A program made the position numbers and the translations under genes. From RCIO01 sp965232405 (GTDB taxonomy: Bacteria > Pseudomonadota > Alphaproteobacteria > Rhizobiales > Rhizobiaceae), in assembly GCA_965232405.1 (NCBI GenBank), contig OZ246966.1:2170001-2234000 (forward strand): DNA of 64,000 nucleotides, read 5' to 3'. This document shows positions 1-6,784 of the stretch, one piece after another; position 1 is the stretch's first letter, and every line of letters starts with the position of its first letter. The notes under the pieces were generated by a model that searched no databases, was not told the origin of the DNA, and worked only from the letters and a program-made list of their open reading frames with translations.

Positions 1-1721
1 GGCAGGAAAAAACACGCGCAATCGAAGACAGTTTGTCGGATGCGCTGCACGAAAGATTGACGAAACGGTTCGTAGACCGCAGGACATCCGTGCTCATGAG
101 GCGCCTGAGAGAAGACACCATGCTGGAAGCCGAAATCAGCCCGTCCGGGGACGTCGTGGTCGAGGGCCATCACGTGGGGATGCTGCAGGGGTTCCGCTTT
201 ACCGCCGACCAAAGCGCCGATGGCGAAGACGCCAAGGCGGTGAAGACGGCCGCGCAAAAGGGTCTGGCGCAGGAGTTCGAGAAACGGGCCGACCGTTTCG
301 CCAATGCGCCGAATGGCGATCTCGCTATCGATTCCGCAGGCATCTTGCGCTGGATCGGCGCGCCGGTGGCGACGCTGACGGCCAGCGACGATCCGCTGAA
401 GCCGCGTCCGGTGCTGCTTGCCGACGAACAGCTGACGGGTGTGGCGCGCGACCGTGTGTTTGCGCGGGCCGAGCGTTTCGTGAACTACCAGATCGAGACG
501 CTGCTCAAGCCGCTGCTCGACCTGAAAGGGGCCGACCAGCTTTCCGGCATTTCGCGCGGCGTAGCGTTTCAGCTGGTTGAGAATTTCGGCCTCGTCAACC
601 GCCGCGATGTGGCAGAGGATGTGCGCGCGCTCGATCAGGACGCGCGCGGCGCGCTGCGCAGGCTGGGCGTTCGCTTCGGCGCCTACCACATCTTCGTTCC
701 AACACTTCTTAAGCCGGGCCCGGCGGGAATGCTAACGCTGCTTTGGGCGCTCGCCAACGACGCCAAGGACAGGCCGGGTTTCGGCGATGTGGTCAATCTT
801 CTCGCGTCGGGCCGCACCTCGGTCATTGTCGATGAGAGTTTTGAGCGCCACTTCTACCAGCTTGCCGGCTACCGCATTCTCGGCCGCCGGGCCGTTCGGG
901 TCGATATTCTGGAGCGGCTGGCCGATCTCATCCGTCCCGCCCTTTCCTGGAAGGAAGGAACCGGCGCGCGCCCCGAGGGCGGCTATGAGGGCAATTCTTT
1001 CGTGGTTACGCCGGCGATGATGTCCATCCTCGGCGCGACCGCTGAGGACATGGAAGAAATTCTCAAGGGTCTCGGTTATCGCGCCGAGCCGAAGCCGGCG
1101 GAGGAGGTGCAGTCGCGCCTCGACGCATTCGATGCGGCCACAAAGACGGACGAGGCTGACAAGGCCGAGACCGAGACGCCTGCTGCCAATGGCGCGGCCA
1201 ACGGCGAGGCGGTTGTCGAGACCCAGCTGGAAATCACGGATGCCGGAGCAGCGGCCGAGGCCGGTCAGGAAGTCGAGGCAAAGGCCGCTGACGAGCCTGT
1301 GTCAGAGAGCACCGAAGCTGCCGGGGAGGCGCAAGCAGCTAACGGTGTTGCCTCAGCCGATATGGCAGAACAGCCAGCGGCGGAAGCAACGGCGCAATCC
1401 GACGCCAAGGCAACGGAGCCAGGCGAAGAGGAAGAACCGCAGCCCGTGCTCATCTGGCGGCCGGGCAGGCAGGATCATCGCCCCCGCCACAAGGGCAATC
1501 GCGACCGCGCGCGCGGCGGGCAATCCGCGAAAGGCGATGGCGGCGAACACAAGGCTCGCGGCAAGGGCCGTGGAAAAGGCAAACCCGGCGGCAAGGGCGG
1601 GCCGGACCAGCGGGCCGGCCAGGGATCTGGCAGTCGCCGGCGCGAGGAACGGCCGGCCAAGGCCGATCCGGATTCGCCATTCGCCAAGCTCGCGGCACTG
1701 CGCGACCAGCTGAACAAGTAG
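1..1721 (+). CDS. Helicase-related protein, C-terminal part (5' end outside window)
   Basis: The reading frame is open to the left edge, so this is the 3' part of a longer gene; the TTG at 33 is not the real start. The visible 570 or so residues resemble the C-terminal region of the SUV3/MgpS-like helicases of Rhizobiales, which follows the helicase core; no Walker motifs are visible here. From about residue 370 the protein becomes a low-complexity Ala/Glu-rich stretch and ends in a Lys/Arg/Gly-rich tail, a typical RNA-contacting extension. It ends 7 bp before the S4-domain gene, so the two are probably co-transcribed in an RNA-handling operon. The family call is from similarity I recognise, not from a search. 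Confidence 0.7.
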   Translation, partial: QEKTRAIEDSLSDALHERLTKRFVDRRTSVLMRRLREDTMLEAEISPSGDVVVEGHHVGMLQGFRFTADQSADGEDAKAVKTAAQKGLAQEFEKRADRFANAPNGDLAIDSAGILRWIGAPVATLTASDDPLKPRPVLLADEQLTGVARDRVFARAERFVNYQIETLLKPLLDLKGADQLSGISRGVAFQLVENFGLVNRRDVAEDVRALDQDARGALRRLGVRFGAYHIFVPTLLKPGPAGMLTLLWALANDAKDRPGFGDVVNLLASGRTSVIVDESFERHFYQLAGYRILGRRAVRVDILERLADLIRPALSWKEGTGARPEGGYEGNSFVVTPAMMSILGATAEDMEEILKGLGYRAEPKPAEEVQSRLDAFDAATKTDEADKAETETPAANGAANGEAVVETQLEITDAGAAAEAGQEVEAKAADEPVSESTEAAGEAQAANGVASADMAEQPAAEATAQSDAKATEPGEEEEPQPVLIWRPGRQDHRPRHKGNRDRARGGQSAKGDGGEHKARGKGRGKGKPGGKGGPDQRAGQGSGSRRREERPAKADPDSPFAKLAALRDQLNK

Positions 1722-1728
1722 GCGGACG

Positions 1729-2067
1729 GTGGACGAACCGCTCAAGGGGCAGCGTCTCGACAAGTGGCTCTATTTTGCACGGGTGGTGAAAACGCGCACG
1801 CTGGCGACCAAGTTGGCGCAGGCAGGCAAGGTGCGCGTCAATCGCCAGAAGACGGACAACGCGGCAAGGCGGGTGCGGCCGGACGACGTGCTTACGATCA
1901 CGTTGCGCGGTCGTGTGCTGGTGCTGCGCGTTCTCGACATTGGCAGCAGGCGCGGTCCGGCGAGCGAGGCGGCGGCGCTGTTTGAGGACCTGTCGCCGGC
2001 CTCCGCGCTGATGGCGGCGGCAAAACGCAGCCAGAGCGAGAGCAACGGCGGGTCGCCCTCCCCGTGA
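1729..2067 (+). CDS. S4-domain RNA-binding protein (Hsp15-like)
   Basis: This 112-residue protein starts at GTG 1729, 7 bp after the helicase gene. The first 60 or so residues form an S4 fold: GQRLDKWLYFARVVKTR, then the GKVRVN turn typical of Hsp15/HslR and RluB-type RNA-binding domains. Hsp15 binds the free 50S subunit carrying a nascent chain and helps recycle it after heat shock. The C-terminus is Ala/Ser-rich and not conserved. Pairing with an RNA-helicase-like gene upstream supports a role in ribosome or RNA quality control. The length matches alphaproteobacterial members. Confidence 0.85.
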   Translation: MDEPLKGQRLDKWLYFARVVKTRTLATKLAQAGKVRVNRQKTDNAARRVRPDDVLTITLRGRVLVLRVLDIGSRRGPASEAAALFEDLSPASALMAAAKRSQSESNGGSPSP

Positions 2068-2212
2068 CGTCTTCACAATCGCGCCGGAGTGCAGCTTTGC
2101 AAAAGCATTCCGGAAGGGCGGCGATGCGCGCAATGGCCGTACTTGCCAGCGCCGGACAAAGGGGCTACCTCACCCCGAAATCGCTTTGAACCGCCTGATC
2201 TGAAGAGCCGCC

Positions 2213-2551
2213 ATGACCTATGTCGTCGTCGACAATTGCATCAAGTGCAAATACATGGACTGCATCGAGGTGTGTCCCGTCGACTGCTTCTATGAAGGCG
2301 AGAACATGCTCGTCATTCATCCTGATGAGTGCATCGACTGCGGCGTCTGCGAGCCCGAATGCCCGGCGGACGCAATCAAGCCGGACACCGAGCCTGGCCT
2401 CGAAAAATGGCTCGAGGTGAACACGGAATACGCGTCGAAATGGCCGAACATCACCCGCAAGGGGGAACCGCCGGCCGATGGCGAAAAGTTTGACGGCGAA
2501 GAAGGCAAGTTCGAGAAGTACTTTTCGCCGGAGCCCGGTGCGGGCGACTGA
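2213..2551 (+). CDS. fdxA: 7Fe ferredoxin FdxA
   Basis: A 112-residue ferredoxin of the Azotobacter FdI type carrying one [3Fe-4S] and one [4Fe-4S] cluster. Cys9, Cys17, Cys21, Cys25, Cys40, Cys43, Cys46 and Cys50 fit the known ligand pattern, with a non-ligand Cys12 as in FdI. The C-terminal half is the acidic tail usual for this family (PNIT motif near residue 80). It is a soluble one-electron carrier whose partner is not evident here. The fdxA-carD order is common in Rhizobiales. It starts at ATG 2213 after a 145-bp gap that shows no obvious promoter. Confidence 0.95.
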   Translation: MTYVVVDNCIKCKYMDCIEVCPVDCFYEGENMLVIHPDECIDCGVCEPECPADAIKPDTEPGLEKWLEVNTEYASKWPNITRKGEPPADGEKFDGEEGKFEKYFSPEPGAGD

Positions 2552-2658
2552 CAAAGTGCACAGGCGGCGGTCGCCAGACTGCCTGGAACCAGCGCCTGAT
2601 TTAGGAGCTGCTGCGGCGCCAACGCCGCAGGCGGCTTGTTAGCGACTGCGGCAAATTG

Positions 2659-2687
2659 TTGATTCTTTCGGCTTTTTGTGGTATGGT
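2659..2687 (+). promoter_or_regulatory. Candidate sigma-70 promoter for carD
   Basis: TTGATT at 2659-2664 and TATGGT at 2682-2687 are separated by 17 bp, a good housekeeping spacing. It would give carD a leader of about 225 nt. The 369-bp gap 2552-2920 contains no convincing ORF; besides this promoter I see only G/C-rich leader sequence. Confidence 0.45.
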
Positions 2688-2920
2688 CCTTGAATATGCC
2701 GATGACACACCATCGATTCAAGGCGCTCAAGCTTTAATCATCGAAAGGCGCGATTCCCCATCCGGGCCAGGGCAACCTGGGCTAGCACTGACGCTTTGTC
2801 TCTGCGTTTGCGGAGCGTCCGGAGGGAGGTTGCATTGTGTCCGGCTAAGGCGGGCCGCCTAGCGGTCGAGGTCACGGGCTCGGTCGGCAAGGCCGGCGGA
2901 CAAACAGGAGTTACAGGCGT

Positions 2921-3493
2921 ATGGCAACCCAGCAGAAAAAATCGGCAACGCGCAACGGCTACAAGACCGGCGAGTCCATCGTTTATCCGGCGCATGGCGT
3001 CGGACAGATCGTCGCGATCGAGGAGCAGGAAGTTGCCGGTCACAAGCTGGAACTTTTCGTCATTGATTTCCAGAAAGACAAGATGCGGCTGAAGGTGCCG
3101 GTGGCCAAGGCGAAGTCGGTGGGCATGCGCAAGCTGTCGGAGACCGATTATGTGGATCGCGCGCTCAAGGTCGTGCAGGGCCGCGCCCGCATCAAGCGCA
3201 CAATGTGGTCGCGTCGTGCGCAGGAATATGACGCGAAGATCAATTCGGGCGACCTGATTTCGATTTCGGAAGTGGTACGCGACCTTTTCCGCGCCGAAAA
3301 CCAGCCGGAACAGTCCTATTCGGAGCGCCAGCTCTATGAAGCGGCGCTCGACCGCATGGCCCGCGAGATCGCGGCCGTAAACAAGGTTTCTGAGACCGAG
3401 GCCGTGCACCTGATCGAGGCGAACCTCGCAAAGGGCCCGCGTCGCGGACCGAAGCCCGACAATGAGGAATCGCAGCAGGAAGAAGCCGCATAA
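2921..3493 (+). CDS. carD: CarD family transcriptional regulator
   Basis: CarD binds the RNA polymerase beta subunit through its N-terminal RID (Tudor-like) domain and stabilises open complexes, notably at rRNA promoters. In this 190-residue protein the RID spans about residues 15-70 (YKTGESIVYPAHGVGQIV). The helical DNA-binding part follows, with the conserved Trp96 in RTMWSRRAQEYD that wedges the upstream edge of the bubble. An acidic and basic tail of about 20 residues ends the protein. It starts at ATG 2921 after a GGAG-like ribosome site and is followed by a strong intrinsic terminator, so it is probably transcribed alone or with fdxA. Confidence 0.95.
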   Translation: MATQQKKSATRNGYKTGESIVYPAHGVGQIVAIEEQEVAGHKLELFVIDFQKDKMRLKVPVAKAKSVGMRKLSETDYVDRALKVVQGRARIKRTMWSRRAQEYDAKINSGDLISISEVVRDLFRAENQPEQSYSERQLYEAALDRMAREIAAVNKVSETEAVHLIEANLAKGPRRGPKPDNEESQQEEAA

Positions 3494-3526
3494 GGCACTT
3501 CCGCGGGACAGTCCCGGCACTCATCG

Positions 3527-3555
3527 AAAACCCGGCCAATCGGCCGGGTTTTTTT
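3527..3555 (+). terminator. Rho-independent terminator after carD
   Basis: Perfect stem CCCGGCC / GGCCGGG with an AATC loop, extended by AAAA on the left and followed by seven T on the right. It lies 33 bp after the carD stop codon. Confidence 0.93.
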
Positions 3556-3619
3556 CGTTTCAGGCTCCGCTCGTAGGAGCGCGGCTAGCCTTTCGTATTC
3601 CTACCAATGGAAATCCATG

Positions 3620-3630
3620 TTGCAGTGCAA
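3620..3630. promoter_or_regulatory. PhaR-like palindromic site upstream of bdhA
   Basis: TTGCAGTGCAA is a perfect 5-1-5 palindrome, 51 bp upstream of the bdhA start. The same 16-mer, CCATGTTGCAGTGCAA, recurs at 60585-60600, and a one-base variant lies upstream of pyc. TGC-rich inverted sites of this kind are bound by the PHB regulator PhaR/AniA in alphaproteobacteria; the assignment is inference from motif and gene content. Confidence 0.5.
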
Positions 3631-3681
3631 TATATGCATCGCAGACAAACGGTGGGCGGAATGCAGGAAAGGAAAACAACC

Positions 3682-4464
3682 ATGTTTACGGGCAAGACGG
3701 CAATCATCACCGGCTCGACCTCAGGCATTGGCCTGGCAATTGCCGAGGCGTTTGCCGTGCAGGGCGCCAATGTGGTGATCAATTCTTACACCGACAGCGA
3801 AGACGATCATGCGATCGCATCAAAGCTGGTCAGTGATCACGGTGTCGAGGCGGCCTATATCCAGGCCGACATGTCGAGCCCGGAAGCGGCGCGCGAACTG
3901 GTCGAGCAGGCCGTCACGCGTTTCTCGGCCGTCGATATTCTGGTTAACAATGCCGGCATCCAGCACGTGTCTCCGATCGACGAGTTTCCGACCGAGAAAT
4001 GGGACGCGATCCTGGCGATCAACCTGTCGTCTGCTTTCCATACAATCGCTGCGGCGTTGCCGCATATGCGCGATGCCGGTCATGGCCGCATCATTAACAT
4101 CGCTTCCGCCCACGGTCTGAGAGCTTCACCTAACAAATCGGCTTATGTCGCGGCCAAGCACGGCGTCGTTGGGCTGACCAAGACCGTGGCGCTGGAAACC
4201 GCAGGTCAGGGCATCACCTGCAATGCGGTCTGCCCCGGCTTCGTGCATACCCCGCTGGTCGAGAAGCAGATCGAGGACCGCATGCGCGAGACCGGGCTCG
4301 ACCGCGAAGCCACTGTCCGCGACGTCATCATGGAAAAGCAGCCAAGCAAGCAGTTTGCGACCGTGGACGAGATCGCTGCGGCGACACTGTTTCTTGCCGG
4401 GGAGGCTGCGGCCCAGATCACCGGCACGACGCTTTCCGTGGATGGCGGCTGGACAGCAGCCTAA
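3682..4464 (+). CDS. bdhA: D-3-hydroxybutyrate dehydrogenase
   Basis: NAD-dependent short-chain dehydrogenase that oxidises D-3-hydroxybutyrate to acetoacetate, the last step of polyhydroxybutyrate breakdown. From ATG 3682 the protein is 260 residues, the exact family length; an AGGAAAGG ribosome site precedes it, so longer upstream starts are unlikely. It shows the Rossmann TGSTSGIG at 10-17, NNAG at 89-92 followed by the HVSPIDEFP stretch characteristic of this enzyme, and the catalytic Ser142, Tyr155 and Lys159. A PhaR-like palindrome lies just upstream and a patatin-like lipase gene follows 25 bp downstream. Confidence 0.93.
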   Translation: MFTGKTAIITGSTSGIGLAIAEAFAVQGANVVINSYTDSEDDHAIASKLVSDHGVEAAYIQADMSSPEAARELVEQAVTRFSAVDILVNNAGIQHVSPIDEFPTEKWDAILAINLSSAFHTIAAALPHMRDAGHGRIINIASAHGLRASPNKSAYVAAKHGVVGLTKTVALETAGQGITCNAVCPGFVHTPLVEKQIEDRMRETGLDREATVRDVIMEKQPSKQFATVDEIAAATLFLAGEAAAQITGTTLSVDGGWTAA

Positions 4465-4489
4465 GCAGTCAGAACTTTCGGAGCGGTTC

Positions 4490-5617
4490 ATGGCCATGAA
4501 AGCTGACGGCAACCGGAGCGGCGATACGTCCTCTGGCAAGCCGATCAACATTGCGCTTCAGGGCGGTGGGTCGCATGGCGCCTTTTCCTGGGGCGTGCTC
4601 GACGCGCTGCTGGAGGACGGGCGGCTTGAATTCGCAGCGATCTCCGGCACCAGTGCGGGCGCGATGAACGCGGTCGCTCTGGCCGATGGCTGGAGCCGGA
4701 ACGGGCGTGACGGCGCCAGAGAACGGCTTGAGTCATTCTGGCGGGCGGTCGGAAATGTCGGCCAGTTCAGCCCTGTGCAGCGAACGCCCTGGGACGTCCT
4801 GTGGGGCAATTGGTCGGTCGAGAACTCACCGGCCTTCCAGTGGTTCGATGCCGTTTCGCGTCTTGTTTCGCCCTATGTTGCGAACCCGTTCAACTCCAAT
4901 CCGCTGCGGGACGTCGTTCGGCGGCAGATAGACTTCGAGCGTGTCCGGTCTGCCAGCGGGCCCAAGCTCTTCATCTCCGCAACCAATGTTGAGACCGGTC
5001 AGATCAGGGTTTTCGACAAGCACGAAATCACCGACGATGCGGTGATGGCGTCAGCCTGTCTGCCGCATCTTTTCAAGGCGGTGGAAATCGACGGTGTGCC
5101 CTATTGGGACGGAGGTTACGGCGGTAACCCGGCGCTGTTTCCGTTCTTCTACGCGAGCCCGGTCGAGGATGTGCTTCTGGTGCAGATCAACCCGGTGGTG
5201 CGCGAAGGCACGCCACATTCGGCGCGCGAGATCCAGAACCGGGTCGACGAGATCACCTTTAATGCGGGGCTTTTGCGCGAACTCAGGGCCATCGCCTTCG
5301 TCAAGGAACTGATTGCCAGTGGTGCGATTTCGCATGACCAGTATCGCGATATCCGCATGCATCGCATCGACGCCGACGAGGCATTCAAGCATCTTTCGGC
5401 ATCGTCAAAAGCCAATGCGGAATGGGCATTCCTGAAATATCTGCGTGATCTCGGCCGCGTGGCCGCGCAGGACTGGCTGGCTGAAAATTACGATGATGTC
5501 GGCGAGCACGCGACGCTCGACCTTTCAGGCATGCTCGCGCCGGGTCTCAAGCCGGACGGGCGAGCCCGTCAGATGGGCAAGCGCGTGCGCGAATTTCTGG
5601 GCAAGGGCGGCAACTGA
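4490..5617 (+). CDS. Patatin-like phospholipase
   Basis: A 375-residue RssA/patatin-type serine hydrolase. It has the glycine-rich oxyanion loop GGGSHGAFSWG near residues 25-35, the nucleophile elbow GTSAG with Ser55, and the catalytic Asp207 in the DGG motif, so the Ser-Asp dyad is complete. No signal peptide is seen, so it is probably cytoplasmic. The chosen start ATG 4490 follows GGAGCGG; ATG 4496 is an alternative. It lies 25 bp after bdhA on the same strand, and bdhA-patatin pairs recur in Rhizobiales. This suggests a lipid or PHB-granule substrate, but the substrate is unknown. Confidence 0.88.
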   Translation: MAMKADGNRSGDTSSGKPINIALQGGGSHGAFSWGVLDALLEDGRLEFAAISGTSAGAMNAVALADGWSRNGRDGARERLESFWRAVGNVGQFSPVQRTPWDVLWGNWSVENSPAFQWFDAVSRLVSPYVANPFNSNPLRDVVRRQIDFERVRSASGPKLFISATNVETGQIRVFDKHEITDDAVMASACLPHLFKAVEIDGVPYWDGGYGGNPALFPFFYASPVEDVLLVQINPVVREGTPHSAREIQNRVDEITFNAGLLRELRAIAFVKELIASGAISHDQYRDIRMHRIDADEAFKHLSASSKANAEWAFLKYLRDLGRVAAQDWLAENYDDVGEHATLDLSGMLAPGLKPDGRARQMGKRVREFLGKGGN

Positions 5618-5631
5618 GCCCCGAAGGTCGG

Positions 5632-6231
5632 CTATGCGCCGGCCGCGCCGGTGATGACACGGATAAATGCGGCGGCGGTTTGTTGCTGTTCTTCCAGCGG
5701 CAGTTGCCGCAGCTTCATGCCGTCGAGCGCATCCAGCAGCATGTTGGCGAGCGTTTGCGGCGAAGTGGCTGAAGAAGGGTTCAACCCGCGGCTGGCCAGT
5801 TCCTGTTCGATCGCGCCTTCAACCAGCCCCACCATCTCGCTGCGCCACTCGGCGATGATGTCCTCGGCGAGGCTGTTTTTCATGTCCAGCAGTTCTGCAC
5901 CATGCGGTGAGGCTTCGATCTCGCCAACGGTGACAATGGCGCAGCCGAGCGACTTTTCCAGGCGTTCTGCCAGCGTTCCCTCACCAGCAATCGCTGTGCG
6001 CGCGTTGGCGACGATTTCCGCACCGAAGACACCCGCCAGCGCGCGGTAGATGTCGGTCTTGTTCTTGAACATCAGATAAAGCGCCGGGCGCGAAATCTCG
6101 GCCGCGCGCGCGATGTCGTCCATCGTCGTGCGCTGAAATCCGTAGGCGAGGAAAGCCTGTTTGGCGCCTTCGAGGATACGCATTCTGCGCGCTTCCTCGG
6201 CGGAAACACTGGTTGGGACCGTTTCGCTCAT
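5632..6231 (-). CDS. TetR family repressor
   Basis: A 199-residue TetR regulator with the N-terminal helix-turn-helix at about residues 15-62, including the recognition-helix stretch AEISRPALYLMFKNK. The C-terminal ligand-binding half is variable and gives no ligand. It is divergent from the molybdenum hydroxylase operon at 6323, and the 91-bp gap holds a perfect 11-bp inverted repeat. It is therefore likely to repress both itself and that operon. Its 3' end faces the patatin gene across a 14-bp gap. Confidence 0.9.
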   Translation of the reverse strand: MSETVPTSVSAEEARRMRILEGAKQAFLAYGFQRTTMDDIARAAEISRPALYLMFKNKTDIYRALAGVFGAEIVANARTAIAGEGTLAERLEKSLGCAIVTVGEIEASPHGAELLDMKNSLAEDIIAEWRSEMVGLVEGAIEQELASRGLNPSSATSPQTLANMLLDALDGMKLRQLPLEEQQQTAAAFIRVITGAAGA

Positions 6232-6243
6232 TCTCTCCCAGCT

Positions 6244-6270
6244 ATTGACAAAATTACAGATTTTGTCAAT
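6244..6270. promoter_or_regulatory. TetR operator palindrome
   Basis: ATTGACAAAAT and ATTTTGTCAAT form a perfect 11-bp inverted repeat around a TACAG spacer, 13 bp upstream of the TetR start and about 52 bp upstream of the hydroxylase operon. The position and symmetry fit a TetR dimer (or pair-of-dimers) operator controlling both directions. Confidence 0.8.
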
Positions 6271-6322
6271 GTGTCTTACGACTGGCCGTTAGCCGCCCTA
6301 ACCCTCATAGCAAGGGCTCGTC

Positions 6323-6781
6323 ATGCAAATCACCATTAATGGCGTCGAGCGCGAGCTCGACGTCGATCCCCAAATGCCGCTCCTGTGGGCATTGCGTGAC
6401 GTCGCAGGCGTACTTGGACCGAAATTCGGCTGCGGTATAGCAGCTTGCGGTGCCTGCACCGTTTTCATCGACGGCGAGCCGGTGCGCTCCTGCGTCATGC
6501 CGGTCGGGCAGGTGAGTGGCGAAGTGACCACGATCGAGGGCATCGGCGAGGCGGGCGCGCTGCACCCGGTTCAGCAGGCCTGGATCGACGAGCAGGTGCC
6601 GCAATGCGGATACTGCCAGGCCGGGCAGATCATGTCGGCGGTGGCGCTGCTTTCCGAGGTTCCCAATCCGACAGACGATGAGATCGACGCCGCGATGAGC
6701 GGCAATCTGTGCCGCTGTGGAACCTATCCGCGCATTCGTGCCGCTGTTCGCCGCGCCGCACGTGCGATGGCGGAGGCCTGA
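6323..6781 (+). CDS. (2Fe-2S)-binding subunit of molybdenum hydroxylase, isoquinoline 1-oxidoreductase alpha type
   Basis: A small 152-residue electron-transfer subunit of a xanthine-oxidase-family enzyme. The plant-type 2Fe-2S cluster is bound by Cys37, Cys42, Cys45 and Cys57. The second cluster is held by the helical domain through Cys95, Cys98, Cys130 and Cys132 (CGYCQAGQ and CRCGTYPRI). It passes electrons from the molybdenum centre encoded by the next gene to an external acceptor. It starts at ATG 6323 and ends 3 bp before the large subunit. No FAD subunit is present, which is the IorAB-type arrangement. Confidence 0.92.
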   Translation: MQITINGVERELDVDPQMPLLWALRDVAGVLGPKFGCGIAACGACTVFIDGEPVRSCVMPVGQVSGEVTTIEGIGEAGALHPVQQAWIDEQVPQCGYCQAGQIMSAVALLSEVPNPTDDEIDAAMSGNLCRCGTYPRIRAAVRRAARAMAEA

Positions 6782-6784
6782 GCG

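Noticed and set aside
41..49. TGCGCTGCA, another match to the relaxed PhaR-like pattern
   Set aside because: Lies inside the helicase coding region; shows that the relaxed pattern occurs by chance and that only the stricter palindrome should be trusted.
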